Made by a program: the position numbers and the translations under genes. A stretch of DNA of 64,000 nucleotides from Baylisascaris procyonis. Lineage: Eukaryota > Nematoda > Chromadorea > Rhabditida > Ascarididae. Below, piece by piece: positions 26,317-61,600 of this stretch (position 1 is the first letter of the stretch; every line of letters starts with the position of its first letter). The notes under the pieces were generated by a model. That model worked only from the letters and a program-made list of their open reading frames with translations. It did not search any database and had not been told where the DNA came from. The stretch spans positions 6,967,001-7,031,000 of the forward strand of contig JAZARR010000059.1 of NCBI GenBank assembly GCA_037389465.1. The letters are read 5' to 3'.

Positions 26317-27322
26317 TGATGGATAGGCGTGTATGTAATATATACACACATATGTCCATGATACATCTAAGCTGTATGCAGACATGTCCATATAGGTATC
26401 GACATATATGACTGTTTATTTTAACGCAAAGGATTCGAAAAGCAGGAATTAAATTTGAGGTCCGGAAACGTGCTGGCAGTACATGGCACGTGAGTAGTTT
26501 TGCTTGGTAATAGTCCTATGTTTTCCATCTCCATCTCAGATACATCCCGGTTCCGATGTTTGCGAGTGATATTAGCTATTTTTGTCTCTCTGGGATCATG
26601 ACCCCATCGAATATGCGTCGATTTTGAATGCTTGTAAGGACCATAAATATCTTTTATTATTAAAGAAATACAATATAAACCTGTGATAGGTGTTGTTGTA
26701 CTTTAAGAGTGCATTTAGTTGACATAAGTTAAACTGCTTGCTTTCTATATTTTTCATAATGTTCTATTTGCTTACGAAACGAATAACGATGCGTTCGTGC
26801 GAACAACATTATGAACAGATGACGCTTTGTTTTGACTATGCACCACATACTTTGCTAGCAGAAACGGCGCCTTTTCAATACCGCTCTCACAGCTTTTTTA
26901 CTCATTGCGATCCTATAACGAATCGATATTCGCTATTACATACATAAATAGAGTTTGGGTTCGTCTATTGCAGATTTTTGTTTCTTTTTTATATTTGACT
27001 ATTTTTGAATATTGTTTCGAAATGAATTTTTAATAATGAATAAACTTTTAGAAATGATTGATTGAAATTGTGGTTGATATTTCTCTATAATAAGTGGACA
27101 TATTGCAGTAGTAATTGCAATTACATACTATTACTGCTTATAGAAGTTTGTTTGATGACTTACTTGTTTTCTTATGCTAATGCTTGTAGATTTTTAATCG
27201 AAATGACTGGTCTCCAGGGCAAAGGGGAGGTGAAAATCCATGAAGAGGCCATATAAAACGTTCAATGCTTGTTATTGAATAGTATGTTTCTTGGCGTGTT
27301 CGTCCAGCGTAATGATGGAATT

Positions 27323-27324
<2 letters not shown>

Positions 27325-27384
<60 letters not shown>
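27325..27384. repeat. TA dinucleotide microsatellite
   Basis: Uninterrupted TA repeat of 60 bp (30 units). Length is likely polymorphic and may be affected by assembly. Confidence 0.95.
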
Positions 27385-27386
<2 letters not shown>

Positions 27387-30300
27387 TAATGGAAATTGTT
27401 TTGAGTACCAAAAAAACGCTTTAGCAATAGAATATAACATTAATTTTTATCGAAGTATTGAACGCTTTCTTTCGGCTTTTGGCAAATATCAATCAAAAAT
27501 GAGCAACAGCGGCCACATATAAGTGACGCTTTCACTCAGTGAAAAATTGGAGAGTGCCTAAAAGTTGCACATACTGCTTCCATTAATTTTAGACTTGGTC
27601 TATTGTGTGTCGAGTTTTGGAGGAAAAATCGACTTTCCCTTAAACGTTATGAAATTTTATAACTTTTATGAGCGGAATTATCTCGAATATTTATAACTTT
27701 ATTACAAATCTGAGGTTGATTGGATTGGATGGTTTTACTTATGCCACACGCCTACTTCTCTCTCCCCCTCCTCCCCCTCCCCTTCTCCCAAGAAAATGAG
27801 GCTGGGAATGGCAACGATGGTAGTCACGAGTTTTAACTGAAGTCGCAGTCCAGTAGCAAAGTTATATGGAAAAAAAGAGTGATTGAAGATCCGCGAGAGC
27901 ATAAAATTGCATTCAGTTGATTTGATCGTCGATTCTCATCGATTGTTTATCATTAAGTGAAGCTCTTATTGTTGACATTATTAGCAATTACAGTATTTCA
28001 TTTGCATGGATACCAACTTAGATTAAGTTGGAATATTACTAATGGTACTTATGCCAATTTCAGTGTTATTGAGATTAATGATGATTTCAAAAAGAAGGAA
28101 TAAATACCAAAAGAAATAATATTACCATTACTATGAATAGAGTTCGACAAACATAATGTGCTTGCCGTTTACTGAACTCTAGAATAATGCTATTTGTCGT
28201 CGTTATGAGACTTGTGACGGAAAAGGTTTTTTTTAAAGCACATGCCATGCAGCCCTCAATAGAGACCTCCTTGGTTATAAGATTTTAAATCCGTTGCAAG
28301 AGAAATACATCGAAAAAGTGCTACACTTTAGAATATATGGCATTATATTGGTTGGATAATCGAAGTAACACAATCATTAGCAAAGGTGCACATATGTAGT
28401 GTGGTGTTTTAATGATAACGCGCAACAAGGCGCCTGGATTTGCGTAATGTTTCATGTGAAATTATTTGCAGTGATAGAGTTGCAAGAGTTGATGATTTTT
28501 GCTTAGAAACTCTTCGTAGCTATCTCATTGCGATACAGCATTTTGGAATTTATATGAATCACCGTTCATTCCTTCCTCTAGACCTTTCAACACCCCGTCT
28601 CGAACAAACGGTATTGCAGTATTTATTGCAAACCTTTTCTATAGAGCTTCGTTGTGTTCGCCTAAACAGATGTGCGTCCTTACTGTTAATGATTAACTCA
28701 CGTCGGTGGGCAATTTTTTATTTTTTATTTTTTTTTTTAATTTTTGCAACTGATTATTTAAAAGTGCACACAAATTTCCACATTTAAATGTGTGCCATAA
28801 AAAACCACGTTTGAAACTCCGCCTCAATAAATTTGTCCCCTTCCATCCACCTGATAACACATCTCTTCTCGTAAGATTGAGAGCATTATAACTGATTTCT
28901 CGCTTATATGTTCATTATCCCATCTAACCGAATCGAAGTACCTAAAGGTGCCTGTTGTTTTTTCTCTTCGCCATCTGTCGTCTACCACTTGTGCGGTGCG
29001 CTTAAATTCTTTGAAAGCGTATACGGTTTATATAGCGCTATAGCACTATATGCACCGTAGAAGGGTGGGAGGGGGGGCGTTGAGAACTTCTGCAATTGCT
29101 TAGTAGTGCACTCTTTTTTTTTCAATCAACGCAAATAAGTATTCAGTCAAAAAAATGTCGATGTTTGGATATTGATAAGCGTGAAGGGTATGTTTGGCAG
29201 GAGAAAATTCACGGTTATTTAAAATTCCTTATTTTTTCCGCAAAATTGGAATTGAGTGTTCGCTTCATAATCACCTGAATAAGCGGCTCTTAAGCTGACC
29301 AAAATCGAGGATGTGAATAAATCCACAAATATTTTGGACAAGCTGATTTCTGATGGGATGACGCAGTCAACCTAGTGTGTCAATTTTTTTTTTATTTTTT
29401 TCTAGGAATTCACGTGCATTAATCTAAGCCAAAGTTGCTATTGCAAATTAGTGGCCCACTAAGGGATTCCAAATTTCGTGTTTACTACTCCTTGCCTTCC
29501 TAAATTTTTCTCCCTTTCTCCCTCTCTCTCCCTCTTTCTTTGCAGTGCATGCCAGCAGAACAGTGATGGACTATTAGACACACCACCGCGGAATTCAGAC
29601 CAAAATCTGGCGCCATGCCATTTACTTGCAGTGTAAATCAGCTTGTCAACTGCGAAAGGTTGAAAAAAACCTTCCTTTGATTAGACATTCTTCCAAAAAA
29701 AGTTATTAACTCATAGCGTTTGACTCATTTAGATGTTCCGTCAAAGGTTCTTAGGGAAATATTATCCCATTTAAATCTTTTTTAGCCCTTTTGGAAACTT
29801 TTAAGTTCCTTCACTTGTAATTAATGTTTTCTGAAAGATGAATATTTTTTATAGAAGTGCAAGTTCTTGTGATCTTTGCTTGTTGAACACTCATTCGTGT
29901 ATCGCTAAAAATTATTCCATTAGAAAGAGTGGCAAATTTATGAAAAATTGTTTCGAAGAGATTTTGCACAGTTTAAAATTTCAAAAATCGTTGGTTTGTC
30001 TTTTTTCTTAGAAGTTGGTTTTTTTCTTCATTTCAAAAATGAAAAAAAAGATTTCAAGTCTTCAGTTAGCAATCAGCAACTAATTATTGCCTCATCGAGG
30101 GTAAAAACTGTAGATGGAACACAACTGAACCTCACTTGCTGTGACTTCATTAAAAGTGTGGTTTTACCTGCAACAATATCGACGTCTGAAAATGCATCAA
30201 AAGAAAATTTCCATGCACGAAAATCTCAAAGCGAAATGAATATTTGAAAATCGATAAGTTCTCGATAATTTTGCCAATCGGGTAGAAATGGTATTATAAT

Positions 30301-30678
30301 GGAGAGTAGTAAGTCATTTATCCAGGTACAGTGTCAGCTTCTAATCGATTATTGCGCATTTATCGGAACATACCTGTAGCGCAAATGTCGTGTCGTTACT
30401 GTGCAAGTGTACCTTAGCGCATGAAGCAGTTCGAAAGAAAACATTGTTGTGCGTTTTAGAGACACAGTCGGAAACTCATCAAGATCTCGATCTGTGTGTA
30501 TGTGCGCACTTCGATTTGTAGAGATGCCTCTCATGGTCTCGGTTATTAGTTGAAAAACTGCATTTTCATTCGTTATCGGCTTATCATTTGATAAGCACAT
30601 GTTGTATTTAGGTGAGTGGAACTTGGCTCGTAATCTTTGATCTCTAAACAGCACACATTTAATCATTCCGATCGGCTG

Positions 30679-30735
30679 TTATCAGCTGATAAGTTGGAGT
30701 TGCAATGTTGTCATATTTTCAGCTCATCAGCTGAT
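30679..30735. promoter_or_regulatory. Pair of E-box/GATA palindromes upstream of syd-2
   Basis: TTATCAGCTGATAA (30679-30692) is a perfect 14-bp palindrome that combines a CAGCTG E-box with TGATAA GATA motifs on both strands. A second copy of the core, ATCAGCTGAT, lies at 30726-30735 and is followed by AA. The pair is about 0.8 kb upstream of the syd-2 start codon. A regulatory role is inferred only from the duplication and motif content. Confidence 0.4.
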
Positions 30736-31199
30736 AAAAACCACTGGTAAGACTGATAATCCTCGGAACCAGAGAAATGTGTTAACATAGCCTTGAGGCA
30801 TGAAATGAACCGTCTTTTACCCTCACTACTTCGATATTCGTTCTTCAGTTGGTAACATGCTCACGAGATCGTGCATGCAGCGAACGCATATCGCTTAGCT
30901 TTCGAATATCCACCTATTTTTACTAGTAATGCCTTTTTCGCTTGTTGTGATTACTTTACGTCCTTTGTAATGTTTGCGATCGTTTCATGAAATTGTTTAC
31001 TTTTCTCGAACGAAATATTGAATAACATTGCTATCGAGTCCTACATATTCGATATTAGTTTACATTACCGTTTACTTCTTTATGAGCCCTAGGGTTTATA
31101 TGAAGCTTTCCAAAACGGTAGTATATTGAAGGGATTTATAGATCGGAAGGCACGGTAAATATGGAATTTGAAGGTTCTTAATTAATTTGTTTATTGCAG

Positions 31200-31247
31200 C
31201 AGTGAGGTGATGTTGGCGGCATCAGCTGAGCGGTCGACGATGATGAG
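31200..31247 (+). other. Candidate 5' exon upstream of syd-2
   Basis: Bounded by a good acceptor (TTTATTGCAG) and a donor (AG followed by GTAGGG). It has an ATG at 31210 reading MLAASAERSTMM and ends in phase 2. That phase does not join in frame to the syd-2 start exon or to exon 2, so if used it would be a 5' UTR exon carrying an upstream ATG. The local sequence is CpG-rich, which fits a promoter-proximal position. Confidence 0.3.
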
Positions 31248-31544
31248 GTAGGGCACGTTTAAGGTGCAGACGTGTTCAGCAAAGCGTGTGAGACTCGCGA
31301 ACGTCGCATGTGAGGGGCGCATTCCTAAGCGGCGACCCTTTAGAAGGAGGAGAAGACAGAAACCGTCCGACGAGAGTCGTTGAACGTAAGGACGAAACCG
31401 CCCTCCTGTTTGCCGCCCCTTATCCTGGTCCCCCGTCGACTCATTCGTTTCTGCACCTCAGCCAGCTTTGTTCCATGCCTTTGTATTTCCTCTCTCCCAT
31501 ATTTTGACGAGAGAGAGTTGCATTTGTTTGGCACATGATAAGCG

Positions 31545-53970
<22,426 letters not shown>

Positions 53971-54396
53971 CAGGCGGCCACTTTCCATGAGTGACGCAGG
54001 TGAGTTCAATTTTCTTCTTCTGTCAACGATCTTGCGTTGCTTTTCCAGTATTTTATACCGCAGCAGTTGTCATGGATAGACTGGTTTGTGGAATTGAAGG
54101 AATTGTCGTAGAGTAGCTTCTTTTCAAGGGTCAGTTAGTATAAGGAGCGGGGGTGGAGGGAGGTAGTGGTTTGCAGGAAGAAACTGAATACATCGTTTGA
54201 CATCCAGCAGAATTGTTAAAGCATTGGTGCTGTGGTTTGAAGAGATTTATTCTGACGTTATGCAAGAAGTTGAGAAAGGAGCATGTGGAATTATTTGCAC
54301 TTTATGTTGAGGAAGTACTTAGTTTGCTCTTCTTATTTAATTGACCACGGTGTTGCACAGGTGTTTATTACGTCTTTCTGAAAAACGTAATTGCAG

Positions 54397-54477
54397 TACA
54401 ACTCGAGTGGCGAACATGCTGTCGGCATGCATCGTATTGGTGGTTATCGCGTGGACGACGCGTTTGTGGTGCGTTAG
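54397..54477 (+). other. syd-2: Candidate alternative last exon of syd-2
   Basis: TTGCAG precedes a G+C-rich frame reading YNSSGEHAVGMHRIGGYR then VDDAFVVR and a stop. It opens in phase 0. Exon 21 contains an internal donor after 53916 (GACCG followed by GTGGGT), also phase 0, just past SAM3 and ahead of the stop at 53968. Joining the two would replace the last 17 residues (VGATVPTRHTPLNTNSS) with a 26-residue tail. No transcript data are available to confirm use. Confidence 0.35.
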
Positions 54478-57400
54478 CCGAACAAGCCTTCGATTCTACG
54501 CTTCCAATTTGCAGATATTGTTTTCTGTTCCATTTCGTTCTTGATCGCATATCACCCACAAGCACTCCGCTGTGCCATGCCACTACCTGAACGTGTAGTA
54601 CCCTGGTCACTTTATTTGTCCTCCCATTCATAGTCATGTCCCCTTGCGTTCCAAATCTATTGTTTCATGTGTTGTTCACCCTGCCGATCTGCTTTGCAGT
54701 AAGGTTTTAATTGGACATGCCGAAGAAACTATCGGTGTGCAGATTATGCATGTATTAAGATTTGTCATGATCTCTTTGTTCGGGATTATGCATGTGTGCT
54801 CTATTGCCGTTGATTTGCAAAAGTTAGTGGTGGCAGGCAAGATAGTGCAAGATACAAAAATATAATTGGGCAACTGAAGTCCTTTTAGAGTCTGAAAATT
54901 GGAAAGGTTACAGAGGTGAAAAAACCACCGCCTTGAGGCGATTCTTATGTTGAGTATGGCTTTCCTTAATCGCGGCATTGGTTCTTTACAAATGACACTT
55001 GAAGGCATTTCCACAGTTATGAAATCGGATTCGTTTTGGGCACTTGTGTCTTATTTTAATGGAATATTCTAAAATGATCAGTATTGGCGACATGATCAGC
55101 AATGGCAACATCGAAATCGTAATGTGTGTTACATAGCAGCATCGTGATATCTTTTAATTCACAGTGCTAGACTGATATGCCCGACAGTGAGGTTTATGCT
55201 GGCGGGGATTATTCTTACCAGAAGTCAAGGGTTACCTTTTAAAGCTTCTTTTTAAAGTTTTTGCTCCGAAACTTTGAATGTATCTTTGTAAAGGTATGGT
55301 GTTTGAGAGATCAATGAGTTTGAGTTGCGGTATCTGTGGGCAAGTAGTTATGCACGAAGGAAATTAGGTCGTTTGCCTGGACAGTAGAGGGTGTGTTTGT
55401 TTGTTTAGAGTCACCAGTTAGAAGTGTTTATTGTGCTAAGAAGCTTCCAAGCTTCTAATAATGTTATTTGTTGGACGACGTTGGAAGCCAGAAATATTTG
55501 CCAATGTAGGCGTTTCAGTTGTTTGCAAGTGCGATGAGAGTTGAAACAGTGGCAGGCGGCGAGTGCTTGCTTGTTGACCAAAAATTAACGGTCTCTGTTG
55601 TTTTTGGACGCTTGTCCTATCTCGGCTGACTTGTTCCAATGGTAATATAAGGGTTTTCGTTTCAAAACTCATTTGTAAAAACCGAAAATCCCGTCTTTGT
55701 CGGGAATATTGCAGCATCGCTTGTGTGGTGGCAGTTAGTTCAGGCCATGCGACAAATCTCCTCTCATACAAACTCAGAGTTTTTGCATGTTGCGCTTTTT
55801 GCATACTTTAGTTGTTTGCCGTTTTCTACAGGTCTCTATCTAGTCATCGTATTGTACTCGTAATTGCAACGCACCCAGGCCTCTGATCGTTTTCTGTTGC
55901 GGTGCCCGGTGCGTCGGCGTTGTGGTACCGGGCGGATGACGCTGTGCTAATGTTCCATTATGAACGTGAGCGTCGCATGAATTTTATTTCGATTGCCACT
56001 TCGTATGTGGTCTTGAATGCTTTATTTGACATCTAGTTATGGATATCCTTGGTACTTCTTTGTATATCCATTCCGTATGTTGGTAGTCGTTGATGTGGAT
56101 GAAGTGCAGCATGGAGGGAGTGGAGAAGGGGGGGGGGTTTGATGACCAAAGATCGTTATTCCGGAGATGGTCTAAGGGTTGTTGCTTTACCTCTCAATTA
56201 CTTTAAATTTTTCATTAACCAACACAAATTAACTGAGACGGGCCAACGTGGAACTTTGCGAGTGCCTAGTATTGTTCTTTTTCGTGCGCTCTACAGTATC
56301 ATGGCATGACGGAGTTGGAAATGACGCATAGTCGGGAGTGAATCATTTCTTAAGTCACCATTGCACAACGCCCGAACACCTGCTGCACGCGCAGTCTGTT
56401 TTGCTAACCTCGAGTTTGTAAAGCAATATTCGGCCTAAAGCATTGAGACGTGGGCGATATTCGCTTCGCTGGTCATCACACAGGAGGCGCTGCACTTGTT
56501 GCTTGTACATACCCGATTCGGCATGCTGAATATTGGTGGTAGATTGAGATATTGGTGGAGAAGTAGAGCTCTATGTTCAACTTTGCGTGGCACTTCGGAT
56601 AGCAACTTCGCAGCGTTACGCCACTAATAAGACCAGCGGGCACGCTGTGGCATAGCATTATCTTTTTGTATAATCTAGGTTTGCTACAGGTGTTTCTATT
56701 CTATTTGGAGAATTTTTTAACAAAACTATTGAAGTTGTTAGATAGCGATTTTCATAGTTTGAAATGTTTTTTGTCTGCAACCAATCGTATATTTTTGTAG
56801 GTAACCGGGAGCGAATTTAATTGAATAACACCTAATGTTGGTGTCTCCCTTGGTTAAATTTGGCATCATCGGAAATTTGAGATAAAAAGAGGAGGGTGTT
56901 ATATTATGCGAGGCGTTTGTAATTGTCTAATTTATGATTGTGTGAATTTGGACTCGCAAAGCGTGTAAGCGTTCGTTCGGTCGAAATGTGGTGCTGTTTA
57001 ATGGATTTTGCAAGAGCGGAAAACGCTCGTTTTGTATGAGCTCAACTTATATCTTTGTGCAGATTTGTTGTTTTCGACTTTTTTTTTTTAATATATGAAG
57101 GGCCGATGCAAAGTGTGCATTTAAGAAATTGTTCTCGATGCTGTTATATTTTGCCTTTTATAATGCATAATTTTTTGGATTAATATAAAACACTTCAATC
57201 TTTTTCGTCAATTTTTTTCCTCGTTGGTGTTTTCTGTGCTTTGATTTTGCTTTATTTTCCCGCCGATTGACGTCATAATTTTAGATACCTAATTTATAAA
57301 TGATAGATGAATAATTATGACCGTTGTGAATATGGTGCCTATATCGATATCTTTTGATGCTGTTGATGTTGGTAATATATTTCGAACTTACACTATAGAT

Positions 57401-58661
57401 GCCTTCGTCGTTTAAGGGGGCTTGTGTTTTTTTGAGGTCTGACGAGGGAGGTTGGCCTTTCTTTTCAAATAAGGTGTTTATTTCTCCGAAATTTCACTGC
57501 ATATGTAGAGTGTCTCTTTGTGCAGTTGTTTACTGGAAAGTCTAAGAAGAATACTGAGCTTAATAAGCCGTTTCTTTGCGTGGGTGCAACTTTTAAAATT
57601 AATAAATGCTTACTGAGTTCTTCGTATCGCTCGCGAATTCCATCCTTCACTCATTTGTTTCGTCGATTTAAAGATAATCGGCGCAACGAAGTGGGCATGG
57701 ATTTGCACTGAAGAGTTTTTTATAAGTATTGGTAAGTTAGGAGCAAGAAGCTGCGATGTTTTGCAAGTTCCATTGATGTATAGATGGTACGAAATAGGGT
57801 GATGATCACGGGGAGACATTCACGGTATTATCTAGTGATAGGTAACAACGGAAGTATCTAGCTAGTTGGGCCATCGCAGATCTGAGACTGGAGGCAGAGT
57901 AGGTGCTAATGGTTGCTTGGATGAGTTGACGTCTAACAGTGGTGCTTTGAGAAGCCGCTCAAGAATAACTCAAATCAACGCTAAGGGCATAAATCGTTTC
58001 ACGTTTCTTCAACCTATTGCTTCTTTCCATTGTTTGAGTTTCCTGTTAAGAAAAATCCTGATCTTATTCTCTGCGTGTCACTGACAGCAGCGTTCGGTTC
58101 TAATTAGCTATCATTACTTTACCAACTCACCCTCAAGTCAAGTAGTATGTGGAAAATGGTTTGTTCAATTGCCTTCCCACTATTTAAACGATCTAAAAAT
58201 TTTTTTAAATTTCGTGTAATTTATTATCGAAAGTTTTTTAGTGAAAAATCTTTCGAAATTTTTTATCAGTTTACCAAAAGCTTCATCACTGAAGTTGTTT
58301 GTTATCACCTATCCAGAGTAGCAATTACAAACTTCAATGCTATTCCTCATTTAATGATTCCACTTTTATTCTTATAAGTGCAGCTGAATGTAATCTAGTA
58401 ATTATTTATATTCACAAGTTAGAATCTTCATTTGAAGATTGATAATAGAAAAGATCAAACGTATGGCAGCTGCACTAGTAAATACGATTTGCAAATGTGC
58501 ATGCGGAATAACTGCATATAAACGAAAAAGGAATTGCGCGTGAATTACCATGGCGACGATTCGTTGCGATCGACGCGCACGCATTTATCATGAGGGGTTT
58601 TGTCATTTCATGCATCGTTCTCGAGCTTGTGTCCGCTGCATAAGACGGCCTCGTTTGTGCA
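54478..58661. other. Intergenic region between syd-2 and the LITAF gene
   Basis: Only short open frames of background character occur on either strand (for example 55804-55436 minus and 58147-58377 plus, the latter in AT-rich low-complexity sequence). The first canonical AATAAA on the plus strand is at 57601-57606, about 3 kb beyond the last candidate syd-2 exon, too far to assign with confidence. Confidence 0.5.
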
Positions 58662-61600
58662 ATGAACGAACCACCACCTGCATATGAAGGTTAGTGCTGA
58701 ACCTTTCCTCGTTCATATAATCATTCGCTTCTTTCTTCAGTATTTCGCCTATTTGTGGAGACTATCTCTTGTATGTGTATACTTGATAGACATCGCATCG
58801 ATTTGAACCAGCTTTTGCTGCTAAACTTTGTTTCTGGGCCTTGATCCCACAGATGAACCCCACATGTCCTAATTTCACCGTTTTATCACCCTCACAATTT
58901 CATCCTTTCAGTAACGCTCCTAGTGACGAAATTCCGATCGTGACGAATTACAGTATTACTGAAATCCCAGAGAGAGAAAAAATTTCTTGCAAAATACATT
59001 CCTTCGAATATATAAGGTGGGTTGTGATGAATGAAAACTTGCTCTTTGTTGCAGATCCTTACCTCACATGAATCATCGCCGAACCAGTTTACAAGACCGT
59101 TCCGGCGATTTTTGTTGTGATAAAATAATACTCGTCGAAACTTTGCCTTGCCGAATGAGTTAAAAGAGGTTTTTGTTCGTAGTGCATGAAAACGAAATGG
59201 TACCTCGTTTTTGCAGCGTTCCCAATGATTTCGAAAATTGTTACGTTTTGCTGTCTGAGAACAATAAAAAAGGTAACGGATTTTAAAAACTGAAAAATAA
59301 ATGCTTTCTATCTTGGAACAGTTTCATCATTTAAACATTCCCTGATTTTAAAGTTTTATTTTAGCGAGGAAGTGGCCATTAAGCGTGCTCATGAAACGTC
59401 GTTTCTTAAGAAATTCAATTATGAGAAACAAGTATGTATATTTCGATGATCCCGCTGTCATTCAGCCATCAGAACTTAGGCGACCATCGCAACTGTGTAT
59501 TCAACAAGTTGCTGCACGCACAACACTCAGTGAAGGCTCAGTGATGTTATTCAAAGATATGCTGCACTGTTGGCATAATAAATGAAACAGGAGGCAGGTT
59601 TGGGATAGCAATGCATAGCAACTCACTGCATTTTACTACACCATTAACACCTGCCTATTTTAAAATGCTTTGCAACAGAAAACGTTCAGTTTCATTGCAC
59701 TGTTCATTATTTTTGTTCGGCTGCTCTTCGCATCAGAAATTCAGTTTTTTATGATAAGTGTGAACGAATCACGCTAACGCTGAACGAATTTGAAGCAAAT
59801 CAATTTACACCAAGCGCTAAACTGTAGCTATAAATTAATTTTGCGCCTTTCCTGTCTTAACGAAGGTGTTTTTTGTAAAAGACTATATATAGCGTGAAGC
59901 TACCTCCATAGACACTCATCTTCAAATCTGATCGTTGAAAATTTTAAAGCTGTGTGATATTTTTTTTTCTTCAGACGCTTTAAAAGGCAACTGAAAAAAA
60001 TCATAAAAGATGCAAGCGCGGACAATACATTATTTTACCGCTACTTAACCTAAAAGTTAAAAAAAGACAACTTTCAGCCATCTCGAATCCATATGCGCCA
60101 AACAACTGTGGCCTTAAGGAAGGCGAATATAATGAACGTGGTCACTATCCACTCAATCAACCCCAACTCGATGTTCCGCCATGTGAGTAGAGTTTGTGTC
60201 ACGAACGTTGCATGAGCGTTTTTTATGGAATAGGTTAAAATTTGCTGATACGACTGCAAGATTTTAACGAAACTTCATGAAACTAGGAACGGTTGGCATA
60301 ATGAGATTTTTTTTTAAACATTTAAACACTTTTAAAAATTTAAAGTTAAATTCGAAGCAGTTTGCCACTAGAGTTTAATCATAATAAAAAACAGTGCTTT
60401 TTCTATTCGGATTTCTTCTTCAGGTAATCCGACAGTGATGTCGGTGCCGGTGGCGCCAGCAAGGTCGCAAACTACAGTTTATGTGAGTTCGTTAGTATTC
60501 GGTGCACATGCAATCAACTTATGTTGTCCTCACTGTCAAGCGCAGATTCTCACGCAGACAGTCGGTCGTGCCGGTCTTCTTACATGGCTTATCTGTGGCG
60601 GCCTTGCACTTGTCGGGTAAGCATTATATTTGGTCAAATAATTTAGCATGGATTGCATCCTCACGCTCATATAACTCTTAGCACATTAGTTTACTAGCAA
60701 TTTCAAATTTTTCTAAAAGAATTGCTGCAAAAATCGCTCACCATCGTGGCGCATTATTTGCGCTATTTGAAAAGGTAAGAAATATCTTTCAAATTGGATA
60801 ATGCATCTATCTATATAGACAGCTGAACTAATAGTAGAAAAAATCAGAAAGGAATAGAAAAGTAACTTTTATTGAATGAATGAAAAATATAAAATAAGAA
60901 AATTGTAGTGAATATAAAAGTTGTAAGCGATAGCACTAACCTCATCACCATAGTTTGAAATAATAAAGGAAAATCAAAGCTTAAGAATAGTATAATAGAG
61001 GAACCACTATCTAAAATAAGGTACATGTATAATTTATCTATAAACCTAGGAATACAGTGCACAAAAGGATAAAAGTTAATGCATAGTGGGGCACATGGTC
61101 GACATAAGCGCACCATAAACAAATGTGATGATAACTGGTAATCGATAAACCTCATTGTAGATGTTAACCGCCTCGAGCGTACAGTGGTAACACGTAGAGC
61201 AATAGTTATTTGATCTGTGTTTAATACCAGACCTATCAAAGCAATATGAATAACATTTGAAACTCACTAAAACATTCTCAAGCCGAAATACTAATACAGA
61301 AACTGAAGTTAGGTTGCAAGTAAAACAGATCCATGGATGAAGGATGGAATACAAAAACCATAGGATAATTTAATATTATGATATAAAGTTAAGTGAATAA
61401 ATGTTCCGTTGAGAAATGCAGTATCGAAAAGCGATGATCAATAAATCTTGGTATACATGGTCAAAGCGATCGCACTATGAAGCAGTAGCACAAGTAGAGC
61501 AATATTTATTTAATGTTAAACCTATAGAAATAGCTCCGTTATGCAACTGACTTTTAGGGTTATACATAGAAAAAGGATTTTTGCAATACGAGTGGTTAAT

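Larger units (their letters stand above)
21400..31199. other. 10-kb intergenic region upstream of syd-2, no supported gene
   Basis: Open frames of 60-115 codons occur on both strands (for example 21566-21853, 28440-28787, 30349-30666) but none has family-like sequence or splice partners. A G+C-rich patch with many CpG at about 22790-22990 stands out. Separately listed items are a G-run tract, one decayed frame, two TA microsatellites and the palindrome pair near 30700. As the 5' flank of a neuronal gene, it may carry distal regulatory DNA. Confidence 0.5.

Noticed and set aside
26181..26391. Two overlapping minus-strand frames with Tyr-Ile repeats.
   Set aside because: Produced by the TA microsatellite, which has no stop codons in two frames.
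28440..28787. 115-codon plus-strand frame in the intergenic region.
   Set aside because: Ends in a poly-Phe/Leu stretch from T-rich DNA, with no domain or splice context.
53999..54004. GTGAGT donor just after the syd-2 stop codon as an in-frame splice site.
   Set aside because: It lies beyond the in-frame TGA at 53968, so it could only be a 3' UTR donor for syd-2.
58912..59016. Exon-like block as an internal exon of the LITAF gene.
   Set aside because: The LITAF first exon ends in phase 1; joining it here gives a stop after about ten codons. The direct join to 60424 keeps frame and yields a complete LITAF protein.
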